A stretch of DNA of 14,332 bases from Geodermatophilaceae bacterium (GCA_013814015.1 JACCQS010000459.1:1-14332); one strand, 5' to 3'; numbered from the stretch's first letter, positions 1 through 6,729 are shown. A program made the numbers and translations. The notes: a model not told the origin generated them from the letters alone.

Positions 1-319
1 TGGACAACGCATCGCCATCTCCGGTGACCACCCACACCGACAGCTCCGGACGCGACGCGGCAAGTCCGGTCGCGATCGCGGGTGCTCGGCCGTGGATCGA
101 ATGCAGCCCATAGGTATTCACGTAGTACGGGAACCTCGACGAGCAGCCGATCCCGGACACGAACACGATGTCCTCACGCCGGATGTTCATCTCCGGCAGG
201 AAGGACTGAACCGTGTTCAGGATGATGTAGTCACCACAGCCCGGACACCAGCGGACCTCTTGGTCGGTCTTGAAGTCCTTGGGCTTGAGGGTCGGCATCC
301 CGATCTCGATCCCGGTCAT
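1..319 (-). CDS. korB: 2-oxoacid:ferredoxin oxidoreductase beta subunit (KorB), 3' end outside window
   Basis: This is the thiamine-diphosphate-binding subunit of a two-subunit oxidoreductase that converts a 2-oxoacid, probably 2-oxoglutarate, plus CoA to the acyl-CoA and CO2 while reducing ferredoxin in the cytoplasm. Translating back from the ATG at 319-317 gives 106 residues before the window edge. RWCPGCGD (residues 23-30, Cys25 and Cys28) and GIGCSSRFPYY (Cys59) provide cysteines of the 4Fe-4S cluster. HGRAPAIATGLA lies at 76-87. GDGDALS at 100-106 is the start of the Mg-ThDP motif. The ATG overlaps the korA stop as ATGA (319-316), which implies translational coupling. Family knowledge: mycobacterial KorAB is a CoA-dependent 2-oxoglutarate oxidoreductase. 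The substrate here is inferred from similarity; a related 2-oxoacid cannot be excluded. Confidence 0.93.
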   Translation of the reverse strand, partial: MTGIEIGMPTLKPKDFKTDQEVRWCPGCGDYIILNTVQSFLPEMNIRREDIVFVSGIGCSSRFPYYVNTYGLHSIHGRAPAIATGLAASRPELSVWVVTGDGDALS

Positions 320-2202
320 CTCATCGCCTCCGCGGCGCCCTCGGTCACGTTCGTCACTTCGGTGATGACGCCGTGCAGTACGTCGGCCAGTTCGGCTGCG
401 CGAAACGGCAAGCCGCGAACCTGGTTGTAGCCCACGATGTCGACCAGATACTCGGCCCGGAGCAACAGGGCGAGCTGGCCCAGGTTCATCTCCGGGACGA
501 CCACCCGCTCGTACCGCCGCAACACCGGCCCCAGGTCGCTCGGGAACGGATTGAGATGGCGCAGGTGAGTCTGGGCGATCTCCAGCCCGTCCGCACGCAG
601 CCGACGACAGGCCGCGCCGATCGGCCCGTACGTCGAACCCCAGCCCACCACCAGCACCCGGGCCGAGCCGGTCGGGTCGTCGACCTCGGTCGGCGGCAGG
701 CCGTCGGCGATCCGGTCCACCTTGGCCTGGCGGGTGCGCACCATGTAGTCGTGGTTGGCCGGTTCGTAGTTGATCTCACCGGCTCCGTCGGACTTCTCCA
801 GGCCACCGAGGCGGTGCTGCAGCCCGGTCGTACCAGGAACTGCCCACGGGCGGGCCAGCGTCGCCTGGTCCCGCTGATAGGGCAGGAACTCCCCGTCCGG
901 CCCGTTGGGCTCGGTGACGAACGGCCGCCGAAGATCGGGCAGGTCAGCGGAGTTCGGCAACAGCCAGGGCTCGGAGCCGTTGGCCAGATAGCCATCGGAG
1001 AGCAGGAAGACCGGAGTCATGAACGTCGTCGCTATGCGCACGGCTTCGAGCGCTGCATCGAAGCAGTCCGACGGGGAGCGCGGCGCCACGATCGGCACCG
1101 GGGATTCCCCGTTGCGACCGAACATCGCCATCAGCAGGTCGGCCTGCTCGGTCTTGGTCGGCAGACCGGTCGACGGACCGCCACGCTGCACGTCGACGAT
1201 GACCAGCGGAAGCTCCATGGACACCGCCAACCCGATGGTCTCCCCCTTCAGCGCGACGCCCGGCCCGGAGGTCGTCGTCACGCCGAGCGCGCCCCCGAAC
1301 GAAGCGCCCAGGGCCGCACCGACTCCGGCGATCTCGTCCTCGGCCTGGAACGTGCGTACGCCGAAGGACTTGTGCTTGGACAGCTCATGCAGGATGTCGC
1401 TGGCCGGAGTGATCGGGTAGGCGCCGAGGAACAACGGCAAACCGGAGCATTTCGCCGCCGCAACCAACCCGTACGCGAGCGCCAGGTTTCCGTTGATGTT
1501 GCGGTAGACACCCGGGGGCATCTCGGCCGGCTTGATCTCGTACGAGACCGCGAAGGCCTCGGTCGTGTCGCCGTAGTTGTAGCCGGCCCGAAACGCCGTC
1601 ACGTTCGACTCGGCGATCTCGGGTTTGCCGGCGAAGCGCTTCTTCAGGAACGCGATCGTGCCCTCGGTCGGCCGGTTGTACATCCAGGACAGCAGCCCGA
1701 GTGCGAACATGTTCTTTGCCCGCTCGGCATCTTTCTTGCCCAGCCCGGAATCCTTGAGGGCCTCCAGGGTGAGCGAGGTCAGCGGCACCGAGATCAGCTG
1801 GTAGTCAGCCAGCGAGTCGTCCTCGAGTGGATTCGCGGTGTAGCCCACCTTGGTCAGGCTCCGGCCGGCGAACTCGTCGGCATTGGCGATGATCGTCTTC
1901 CCGCGTGGCAGGTCACCGAGGTTTGCCCGCAGGGCCGCCGGATTCATCGCCACCAGGACGTCCGGGGCATCGCCGGGGGTCATGATGTCGTGGTCGGCAA
2001 AGTGCAACTGGAAAGAGGAGACACCCGGCAGAGTGCCGGCAGGTGCGCGGATCTCGGCGGGAAAATTGGGAAGAGTCGACAGGTCGTTTCCGAAGGACGC
2101 CGTCTCGGCGGTGAACCGATCACCGGTGAGTTGCATGCCATCACCGGAATCGCCGGCCAACCGGATGACTACCCGGTCGATGTGCAGAACTGGCTTGGTC
2201 AC
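316..2202 (-). CDS. korA: 2-oxoacid:ferredoxin oxidoreductase alpha subunit (KorA), gamma-alpha fusion
   Basis: KorA partners KorB and binds the 2-oxoacid/CoA side of the enzyme. From the chosen GTG at 2202 it is 628 residues. An N-terminal gamma-type domain (about 8-215) begins RLAGDSGDGMQLTGDRF and contains LSTLPNFPAEIRAPAGTLPG. The alpha domain (about 235-620) holds YPITPASD (262-269), QAEDE (286-290), TTTSGPG (309-315) and QRGGPSTGLPTKTEQADL (339-356), all hallmarks of the PFOR/KOR alpha family. The frame stays open upstream to an ATG at 2262, but the GTG at 2202 has GGAGG at 2218-2214 and the conserved domain begins only about ten residues later, so I prefer it. The spacing of 11 nt is a little long. 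The gene is divergent from nuoA and overlaps korB by four bases. Substrate assignment as 2-oxoglutarate rests on resemblance to actinobacterial KorA proteins from memory. Confidence 0.92.
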   Translation of the reverse strand: MTKPVLHIDRVVIRLAGDSGDGMQLTGDRFTAETASFGNDLSTLPNFPAEIRAPAGTLPGVSSFQLHFADHDIMTPGDAPDVLVAMNPAALRANLGDLPRGKTIIANADEFAGRSLTKVGYTANPLEDDSLADYQLISVPLTSLTLEALKDSGLGKKDAERAKNMFALGLLSWMYNRPTEGTIAFLKKRFAGKPEIAESNVTAFRAGYNYGDTTEAFAVSYEIKPAEMPPGVYRNINGNLALAYGLVAAAKCSGLPLFLGAYPITPASDILHELSKHKSFGVRTFQAEDEIAGVGAALGASFGGALGVTTTSGPGVALKGETIGLAVSMELPLVIVDVQRGGPSTGLPTKTEQADLLMAMFGRNGESPVPIVAPRSPSDCFDAALEAVRIATTFMTPVFLLSDGYLANGSEPWLLPNSADLPDLRRPFVTEPNGPDGEFLPYQRDQATLARPWAVPGTTGLQHRLGGLEKSDGAGEINYEPANHDYMVRTRQAKVDRIADGLPPTEVDDPTGSARVLVVGWGSTYGPIGAACRRLRADGLEIAQTHLRHLNPFPSDLGPVLRRYERVVVPEMNLGQLALLLRAEYLVDIVGYNQVRGLPFRAAELADVLHGVITEVTNVTEGAAEAMR

Positions 2203-2355
2203 AAGGGTTGCGACCTCCACGGCCGTGTACGTCGAACTGTACGGGTACCCATGTCCCCACATCGTATCCGCGTTCCCGGCACTATGTGTCGTGCGTGATG
2301 TGTGCTCAGGTGTGATGCGCGCCGCAGCACGCTGTTCCGAGAAACCGGAGGTCCG
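2203..2355. promoter_or_regulatory. Divergent korAB / nuoA intergenic region
   Basis: This 153 bp gap must hold the korAB promoter and the promoter of the nuo cluster, since the genes point away from each other. On the minus strand TACGAT (2266-2261) fits an actinobacterial -10, but no clear -35 element lies at the right distance. If it is used, the ATG at 2262 would lie in the promoter, which supports the downstream korA GTG. A palindrome GGGTACCC lies at 2244-2251. Towards nuoA the repeated GTGATG-like stretch (about 2291-2318) is notable, but I see no convincing -10. The nuoA ribosome binding site GGAGG is at 2347-2351. Confidence 0.4.
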
Positions 2356-2718
2356 ATGAGCGGTTACGTCACAGTCGGCGTGCTGCTCGTGGTCGGCATC
2401 GTCCTACTCGCCGGCGCCGGCGCGCTGAACGCCCTGCTCAGCCCGGACCGCGCCGCGGGCAGCGAGGGCTTCACGACGTACGAGAGCGGCGTCGATCCGG
2501 TCGGCGAGGGCTGGGCGCAGTCCCAGATCCGGTACTTCGTCTATGCGTTTCTCTACGTGGTCTTCGCCGTCGAGGCGGTCTTCCTCTTTCCGTGGGCGAC
2601 CATCCTCGCTGATCCCGGATTCGGTACGACGGCGCTGGTGGAGATGGGGGTCTTCGTCGGCCTGCTGGCACTCGTGCTGCTCTACGTGTGGCGCAAACGC
2701 GTCCTCAGCTGGACCTGA
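2356..2718 (+). CDS. nuoA: Complex I subunit A (NuoA, ND3 family)
   Basis: NuoA is a small membrane subunit at the junction of the peripheral and membrane arms of complex I. The product is 120 residues, the usual family length, with three hydrophobic helices at about 5-27, 60-82 and 96-112. The loop YESGVDPVG (42-50) matches the family YECGxxPxG; serine in place of cysteine also occurs in E. coli. The second helix reads VVFAVEAVFLFPWA (68-81). The family normally has FDVE here, so the acidic Asp is Ala71, while Glu73 is kept. The ATG at 2356 is chosen because GGAGG lies four bases upstream (2347-2351) and because it gives the standard N-terminus; an upstream GTG at 2302 would add 18 unlikely residues. 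It is the first gene of the nuo cluster, but a fic gene separates it from nuoB. Confidence 0.93.
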   Translation: MSGYVTVGVLLVVGIVLLAGAGALNALLSPDRAAGSEGFTTYESGVDPVGEGWAQSQIRYFVYAFLYVVFAVEAVFLFPWATILADPGFGTTALVEMGVFVGLLALVLLYVWRKRVLSWT

Positions 2719-2731
2719 CGGGCCGGCTCAC

Positions 2732-2797
2732 AGTCCAAGTGAAAACAATGGCTAGTCTTATTTTCATTTGCAGACTAAGTGATGATAAGGTTAGTCC
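2732..2797 (+). promoter_or_regulatory. AT-rich region upstream of fic with repeated TAGTC boxes
   Basis: The bases just before the fic start are much richer in A/T than the surroundings. TAGTC boxes occur in alternating orientation: TAGTCT at 2753-2758, AGACTA at 2772-2777 and TTAGTC at 2791-2796, with centres about 19-20 bp apart, roughly two helical turns. The first two form a perfect 6 bp inverted repeat, and GACTAA (2773-2778) pairs with TTAGTC in a second. AGTCC also occurs at 2732-2736. TAGTCT could act as a -10 with AAGG (2787-2790) as ribosome binding site, or TAAGGT (2786-2791) could be a -10 for a leaderless message. An operator is inferred from the symmetry and is not proven. Confidence 0.4.
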
Positions 2798-4042
2798 ATG
2801 TCGTCAGCTGATGGGCTGGACGGCCACGTTGCTGGGGGTTGGCCATCCATCGGCTGGGAAGACATCGACTGGACTCCCAGCATCTCACCAGATCAAGTTC
2901 CTCGAAATGTCCGCGAGCGGCACAGTGGCCCATATCGCGCCGCTGTCGTCCCACAGATTGCCAACCTTCACCCGCAGGTGCCGAGCCAGGTTGCCGCACT
3001 TGCCGACGAGGCGACCGCCGAGGTGTCTCGATTCGACGCTGAGATTGGCTCTGAACTCGCTCCGTTCGCTTCTGTCTTGCTGCGCTCGGAGTCCGCCTCC
3101 TCGTCGAGAATCGAGAACCTCACATCAAGTGCCAAGGCGATTGCCCTGGCCGAGCTAGGTAGTCCCGAGAAGCGCAATGCGACGGAGATTGTCGGAAACG
3201 TGCAGGCGATGACGGCAGCGATCGCGCTCGCCGACCGGCTGGATGCCGACGCGATCCTCGCCATGCATGCAGCACTCATGTGTAACCAGCCGTCGGAAAA
3301 GCCAGGGGTATGGCGGACCGAGCAGGTGTGGATCGGCGGGGACTCCTTCGGACCGCATGGAGCGGCCTTCATCCCCCCGAATCACAGTCATGTAGTCGTG
3401 GCGATAGATGACCTCGTTCGCTTCACCCGACGCACCGACGTACCCCTGCTCACCCAGGCCGCGATCGCCCACGCCCAGTTCGAGACCATCCACCCGTTCA
3501 CGGACGGCAATGGCCGTACTGGACGGGCACTGATCCATGCACTGCTGCGTGGTCATGGGTTGACCAGAAAGGTCACCGTCCCAGTCTCCGCGGGATTGCT
3601 AGCCGATACACACGCCTACTTCGGCTCCCTCTCTGATTACCGAAACGGCGACCTCTCATCGATTGTCGAGCAGGTGGCGACGGCGGCATTTGCCGCGATG
3701 ACGAACGGGCGCCAACTTGTGTCTGACCTGAAGCAGATTCGCGAAGCGTGGGATGACAAGATCCCCGCTCGTCGCGGCTCCGCGGCCTGGCGTGTAGCGG
3801 ATCTGCTCCTAGGTCAGCCCGTCATCGACGCCGCGGTAGTAACTAGGGAGTTGGGGCTCTCGGCAGCCAATGCTCTGCGACCGATCGCGCCGCTTGTCGC
3901 CGCGGGTGTGCTGACCGAGTTCACCGGTTTCAAGCGAAATCGAATGTGGCAGTCGCGCGACGTCCTTATCGCTCTGGACGACTTCGCCGCGCGGGCAGGC
4001 CGACGCACTCTCGACCAACACCGGCACGGGGGCGAGAACTGA
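2798..4042 (+). CDS. Fic-domain protein (predicted AMP transferase) with N-terminal inhibitory motif and C-terminal winged helix
   Basis: Fic proteins usually transfer AMP from ATP to a hydroxyl on a target protein; the target here is unknown. The 414-residue product has the complete active-site motif HPFTDGNGRTGR at 232-243, with catalytic His232. SSRIEN at 102-107 fits the inhibitory [ST]xxxE[GN] helix (Glu106) placed N-terminal to the Fic core, so it is a self-inhibited class II Fic protein that needs no separate antitoxin. Residues about 327-390 resemble the winged-helix tail of this group and could bind DNA. The start at 2798 has AAGG seven bases upstream. The gene splits nuoA from nuoB. 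In a hand count of its first 60 codons after the start, about 24 end in A or T, against about 6 in nuoB, so it looks acquired. It could be a toxin or a signalling enzyme. Confidence 0.9.
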   Translation: MSSADGLDGHVAGGWPSIGWEDIDWTPSISPDQVPRNVRERHSGPYRAAVVPQIANLHPQVPSQVAALADEATAEVSRFDAEIGSELAPFASVLLRSESASSSRIENLTSSAKAIALAELGSPEKRNATEIVGNVQAMTAAIALADRLDADAILAMHAALMCNQPSEKPGVWRTEQVWIGGDSFGPHGAAFIPPNHSHVVVAIDDLVRFTRRTDVPLLTQAAIAHAQFETIHPFTDGNGRTGRALIHALLRGHGLTRKVTVPVSAGLLADTHAYFGSLSDYRNGDLSSIVEQVATAAFAAMTNGRQLVSDLKQIREAWDDKIPARRGSAAWRVADLLLGQPVIDAAVVTRELGLSAANALRPIAPLVAAGVLTEFTGFKRNRMWQSRDVLIALDDFAARAGRRTLDQHRHGGEN

Positions 4043-4140
4043 CGAAGCGGGGTGGCAACCGGCTACCAGTGCCCGATACGTCACTCCCGCTACCCGGCTA
4101 GGGTTGCTCCACCCGCACGCTGAGAGGGGCGCTGGAATCG
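4043..4140 (+). promoter_or_regulatory. fic-nuoB gap: nuoB leader with possible promoter and stem
   Basis: This 98 bp stretch precedes nuoB and is the only place within the interrupted operon where a nuoB promoter could lie downstream of fic. TAGGGT at 4099-4104 fits TANNNT, with no convincing -35. GCGGGGTGGCAACC (4047-4060) can pair, with small bulges, with GGTTGCTCCACCCGC (4102-4116), closing a loop of about 41 bases; no T-run follows, so it is not an ordinary terminator. GAGAGGGG (4122-4129) is the likely nuoB ribosome binding site. Confidence 0.3.
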
Positions 4141-4692
4141 ATGGGCATCGGTGACGCCGTCCTCCCGGACCCGGTCAAGTTCGTGCTGAACTGGGGTCGC
4201 CGTTACAGCCTCTGGGTCTTCAACTTCGGCCTGGCCTGCTGCGCGATCGAGTTCATCGCCACGTCGATGGGCCGGCACGACTTCATCCGGCTCGGTGTCA
4301 TCCCGTTCGCGCACGGACCTCGGCAGGCCGATCTGATGGTTGTTTCCGGCACGGTGACCGACAAGATGGCCCCAGCCGTCAAGCGCCTGTACGAGCAGAT
4401 GCCCGAGCCGAAGTACGTGATCTCCTTTGGCGCTTGTTCGAATTGCGGTGGGCCGTACTGGGATTCCTATTCCGTCACCAAGGGCGTCGATCAGATCATT
4501 CCGGTGGACGTGTACGTCCCGGGCTGCCCTCCTCGGCCAGAGGCGTTGCTGCAGGGAATTCTGCGACTTCAGGACAAGATCGCCGGCGAGCCCGTGTCGC
4601 TGAACGGCGGCGCGCGGGCCGCCCGGTCACCGGAGCGCTCGACGGCTCGGGTGCTGACCGCACCGCTCGTACGACCCGACTCCGGCGCATGA
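4141..4692 (+). CDS. nuoB: Complex I subunit B (NuoB, PSST), carries cluster N2
   Basis: NuoB holds the last iron-sulfur cluster (N2), which hands electrons to quinone at the NuoB/NuoD interface. The product is 183 residues. The four expected ligands are visible: tandem Cys33-Cys34 in GLACCAIE, Cys99 in FGACSNCGG and Cys129 in VPGCPPRPE. Cys102, three residues after Cys99, is an additional cysteine. The stretch DSYSVTKGVDQIIPVDVYVPGC resembles ferredoxin- or F420-linked complex I relatives as well as standard NuoB, by eye only. The C-terminal 25-30 residues are Ala/Arg rich and look unconserved. The ATG at 4141 has GAGAGGGG upstream (4122-4129) and gives the expected start just before the conserved core. 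Its stop overlaps the nuoC start as ATGA (4689-4692). Its usual partner NuoD is missing from the window. Confidence 0.95.
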   Translation: MGIGDAVLPDPVKFVLNWGRRYSLWVFNFGLACCAIEFIATSMGRHDFIRLGVIPFAHGPRQADLMVVSGTVTDKMAPAVKRLYEQMPEPKYVISFGACSNCGGPYWDSYSVTKGVDQIIPVDVYVPGCPPRPEALLQGILRLQDKIAGEPVSLNGGARAARSPERSTARVLTAPLVRPDSGA

Positions 4693-5276
4693 GGTCCCGC
4701 GCCCCCGAGGTGGCAGCCGCGCTGGCCCACGGTGCCGGACCCGGCGGCCAGGCGGACGAGAGCTTTGGAATGTGGACCGTGGAGGTGCCGGTCGACGGCT
4801 GGCGGGCAACGCTGTATGCGGCCAGGGACACCCACGGCCTGCGGTTCTTCGACTGGCTGAGCGCGGTCGACGAACTGGAGGAGGGCTACCGGGTCGTGGC
4901 CCACCTCCTCGATCCGGACACTGTGACTCATCTGCTGATCAGCGCCCGGGTTCCCCTGGCAGACCCAAGGCTGGAATCGGTCGTCGAGGTGTTTCGTGGT
5001 GCCGCCTGGCACGAGCGCGAGACCCACGAAATGTTCGGCATCGACTTCGTCGGACACCCGGGTCTCACGCCGCTGCTGCTTCCTGACGGCTTCGAAGGCC
5101 ACCCGCTTCGCAAGGAGTTCATCCTCGCCTCACGGGTGGCCAAGGTCTGGCCCGGCGCCAAAGAGCCCGGAGAGGGACACGGCACCGGCCCGCGGCGCAA
5201 GGCCATCCGCCCGCCCGGCGTGCCCGACCCGGAGGTCTGGGGTCCGGCGGCGCGAAACGCGCACGAGGCGGGATGA
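4689..5276 (+). CDS. nuoC: Complex I subunit C (NuoC, 30 kDa subunit)
   Basis: NuoC is a peripheral-arm subunit that contacts NuoB, NuoD and NuoI. The product is 195 residues. The family signature is at 108-141: HERETHEMFGIDFVGHPG, then LLPDGFEGHPLRKEF. The usual ERExxD is ERETHE, so the sixth signature residue is Glu rather than Asp. The N-terminal part (about 28-100) matches the alpha/beta region preceding the signature. The Pro/Gly/Arg-rich tail (about 152-195) shows no similarity to NuoD, so this is not a NuoCD fusion. The start ATG overlaps the nuoB stop by four bases; the longer open frame upstream lies inside nuoB and is rejected. Only one base separates its stop from the nuoH start, where nuoD, nuoE, nuoF and nuoG would be found in a full operon. 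Confidence 0.9.
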   Translation: MRSRAPEVAAALAHGAGPGGQADESFGMWTVEVPVDGWRATLYAARDTHGLRFFDWLSAVDELEEGYRVVAHLLDPDTVTHLLISARVPLADPRLESVVEVFRGAAWHERETHEMFGIDFVGHPGLTPLLLPDGFEGHPLRKEFILASRVAKVWPGAKEPGEGHGTGPRRKAIRPPGVPDPEVWGPAARNAHEAG

Positions 5277-5277
5277 C

Positions 5278-6240
5278 ATGAGTGATGCGGTGATGATCGG
5301 AATCAAGGTCGTCTGCGTCCTGGCTGCCTTCCTGACCTTGCCGCTGCTCGTGGGCCAGCTGGAACACAAGGCCATGGCGCACATGCAGGGCCGCCTCGGG
5401 CCGATGTACGCCGGGGGCTTCCACGGCTGGGCCCAGCTGATGGCCGACGGGGTGAAGTTTCTCCAGAAGGAGGCTGTCGTTCCCGCGGCGGCCGATGCCA
5501 GGGTGTTCGGGCTCGCACCTGCCGTGGCGCTGATCCCGTACCTACTGGTTCTCGTGGTCATTCCGCTCGGGCCGGGCACTGTGGCGGAGGCTCTCGATGC
5601 CGGGCTGTTCTTCGCGCTAGCGGTCACCGGGGTCGGGGTCGTCGGCATGCTGATGGCCGCCTGGGCCTCGGCGAACAAGTACTCCCTGCTCGGCGGATTA
5701 CGAGGTGCTGCACAGCTTCTTGCCTACGAGTTGCCGTTCGTGCTTGCTGCCGCGTCGGTCGCGATGGCGGCGGGGACCCTGTCGCTCGTCGGCATCGTCG
5801 AGGCGTGGAACCCGTGGTGGCTGTTGTGGCAGGCGCCGGCGATGGTGATCTTCTTCGTCGCCGGGATGGCCGAGATCCGCCGGCCACCGTTCGACATGCC
5901 GCTGGCCGACTCGGAGCTGGTCTTCGGCTACCTCACCGAATATGGCGGCCTGCGCTTCGCCTTCATGTTGCTCGCCGAGTACGTCGGCATCGTGGTCGTC
6001 TGCGCGCTGACCACAGTGCTCTTCCTCGGCGGATGGCGCGGCCCCTTCCTGTCCGACGACCTCGGTCCACTGTGGACCATATTGAAGATCTTCGCCCTCT
6101 CCTTCGTCGTCATCTGGGCCCGGGTGGCCTACCCACGCCTTCGGGAGGATCAGTTGCAGCGGCTTGCCTGGCAAGGACTCGTTCCGATCGCGTTGGGACA
6201 ACTCGTACTCACCGGAGCCGTCGTGGCGGTTACCTCATGA
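5278..6240 (+). CDS. nuoH: Complex I subunit H (NuoH, ND1)
   Basis: NuoH anchors the peripheral arm and forms the membrane side of the quinone channel. The product is 320 residues with about eight hydrophobic helices, the normal family size. Conserved blocks are LEHKAMAHMQGRLGP (28-42), ADGVKFLQKE (56-65), WASANKYSLLGGLRGAAQ (129-146), AEIRRPPFDMPLADSELV (198-215) and TEYGG (220-224). Against the usual RxGPNRVGP and NRxPFDLPEAE, this protein has GPMYAGG and RRPPFDMPLAD, so one expected Glu is Leu209 and the next is Asp211. The ATG at 5278 is one base after the nuoC stop, with GAGG at 5265-5268. The open frame upstream of it is a shadow of nuoC. Confidence 0.95.
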   Translation: MSDAVMIGIKVVCVLAAFLTLPLLVGQLEHKAMAHMQGRLGPMYAGGFHGWAQLMADGVKFLQKEAVVPAAADARVFGLAPAVALIPYLLVLVVIPLGPGTVAEALDAGLFFALAVTGVGVVGMLMAAWASANKYSLLGGLRGAAQLLAYELPFVLAAASVAMAAGTLSLVGIVEAWNPWWLLWQAPAMVIFFVAGMAEIRRPPFDMPLADSELVFGYLTEYGGLRFAFMLLAEYVGIVVVCALTTVLFLGGWRGPFLSDDLGPLWTILKIFALSFVVIWARVAYPRLREDQLQRLAWQGLVPIALGQLVLTGAVVAVTS

Positions 6241-6250
6241 GGTGGCGGCG

Positions 6251-6727
6251 ATGACTGACCTGCCCGGTGGCGGACTGGCCCGAGGGCTACTGATCACCCT
6301 GCGCACGATGGGTCGCAAGACCGGGACACAGCAGTACCCGGACGTCCAGCCGGAACTGCCGCCCCGCAGTCGCGGTGTGATCGGTCTGCTCGAGGAGAAC
6401 TGCACCGTCTGCATGCTCTGTGCCCGGGAGTGCCCGGACTGGTGCATCTACATCGACTCGCACAAGGAGACCCAGGCACCGGCGGTCGAGGGTGGACGGG
6501 AGCGGCAACGAAATGTGCTGGACCGCTTCGCCATCGACTTCTCGCTGTGCATGTACTGCGGCATCTGTGTCGATGTCTGTCCCTTCGATGCGCTGTTCTG
6601 GGCACCGGAGTTCGAGTACTCCGAGTACGACATCCGCGAGATGACCCATGAGAAGGATCGCCTCGCCGAGTGGACCCGAACCACGCCGGCACCGCCCGCG
6701 CACGACCCGAACGGCGCGGCTGACTGA
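6251..6727 (+). CDS. nuoI: Complex I subunit I (NuoI, two 4Fe-4S clusters)
   Basis: NuoI is the ferredoxin-like peripheral subunit carrying clusters N6a and N6b that feed cluster N2. The product is 158 residues. Two CxxCxxCxxxCP motifs are intact: Cys51, 54, 57 and 61 (CTVCMLCARECP) and Cys100, 103, 106 and 110 (CMYCGICVDVCP). An additional Cys65 follows the first motif. The N-terminal helix (about 8-25) with YP and PPRSRG matches the family. The start at 6251 is preceded by GAGG at 6239-6242, which overlaps the nuoH stop. In a complex lacking NuoEFG, NuoI is the most exposed cluster carrier and therefore the likely entry point for electrons, possibly from ferredoxin; that role is inferred. 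Confidence 0.95.
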   Translation: MTDLPGGGLARGLLITLRTMGRKTGTQQYPDVQPELPPRSRGVIGLLEENCTVCMLCARECPDWCIYIDSHKETQAPAVEGGRERQRNVLDRFAIDFSLCMYCGICVDVCPFDALFWAPEFEYSEYDIREMTHEKDRLAEWTRTTPAPPAHDPNGAAD

Positions 6728-6729
6728 AC

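Noticed and set aside
2203..2262. korA start at the ATG at 2262
   Set aside because: No ribosome binding site seen, it overlaps a candidate -10, and it adds 20 residues before the conserved domain; the GTG at 2202 has GGAGG upstream.
373..2298. 641-codon plus-strand open frame opposite korA
   Set aside because: It is the antisense shadow of korA; its product is Arg/Gly/Gln rich with no recognisable domain, while the minus strand encodes clear KorA motifs.
2724..4070. Near-identical 12-mers CCGGCTCACAGT (2724-2735) and CCGGCTACCAGT (4059-4070) flanking fic as target-site repeats
   Set aside because: Two mismatches, GC-rich words, and no transposase or terminal inverted repeats; chance is as likely as an insertion scar.
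4434..4688. Extended nuoC start inside nuoB
   Set aside because: The extra residues are an Arg/Gly/Ala-rich shadow of nuoB; the ATG at 4689 overlaps the nuoB stop and gives a normal NuoC.
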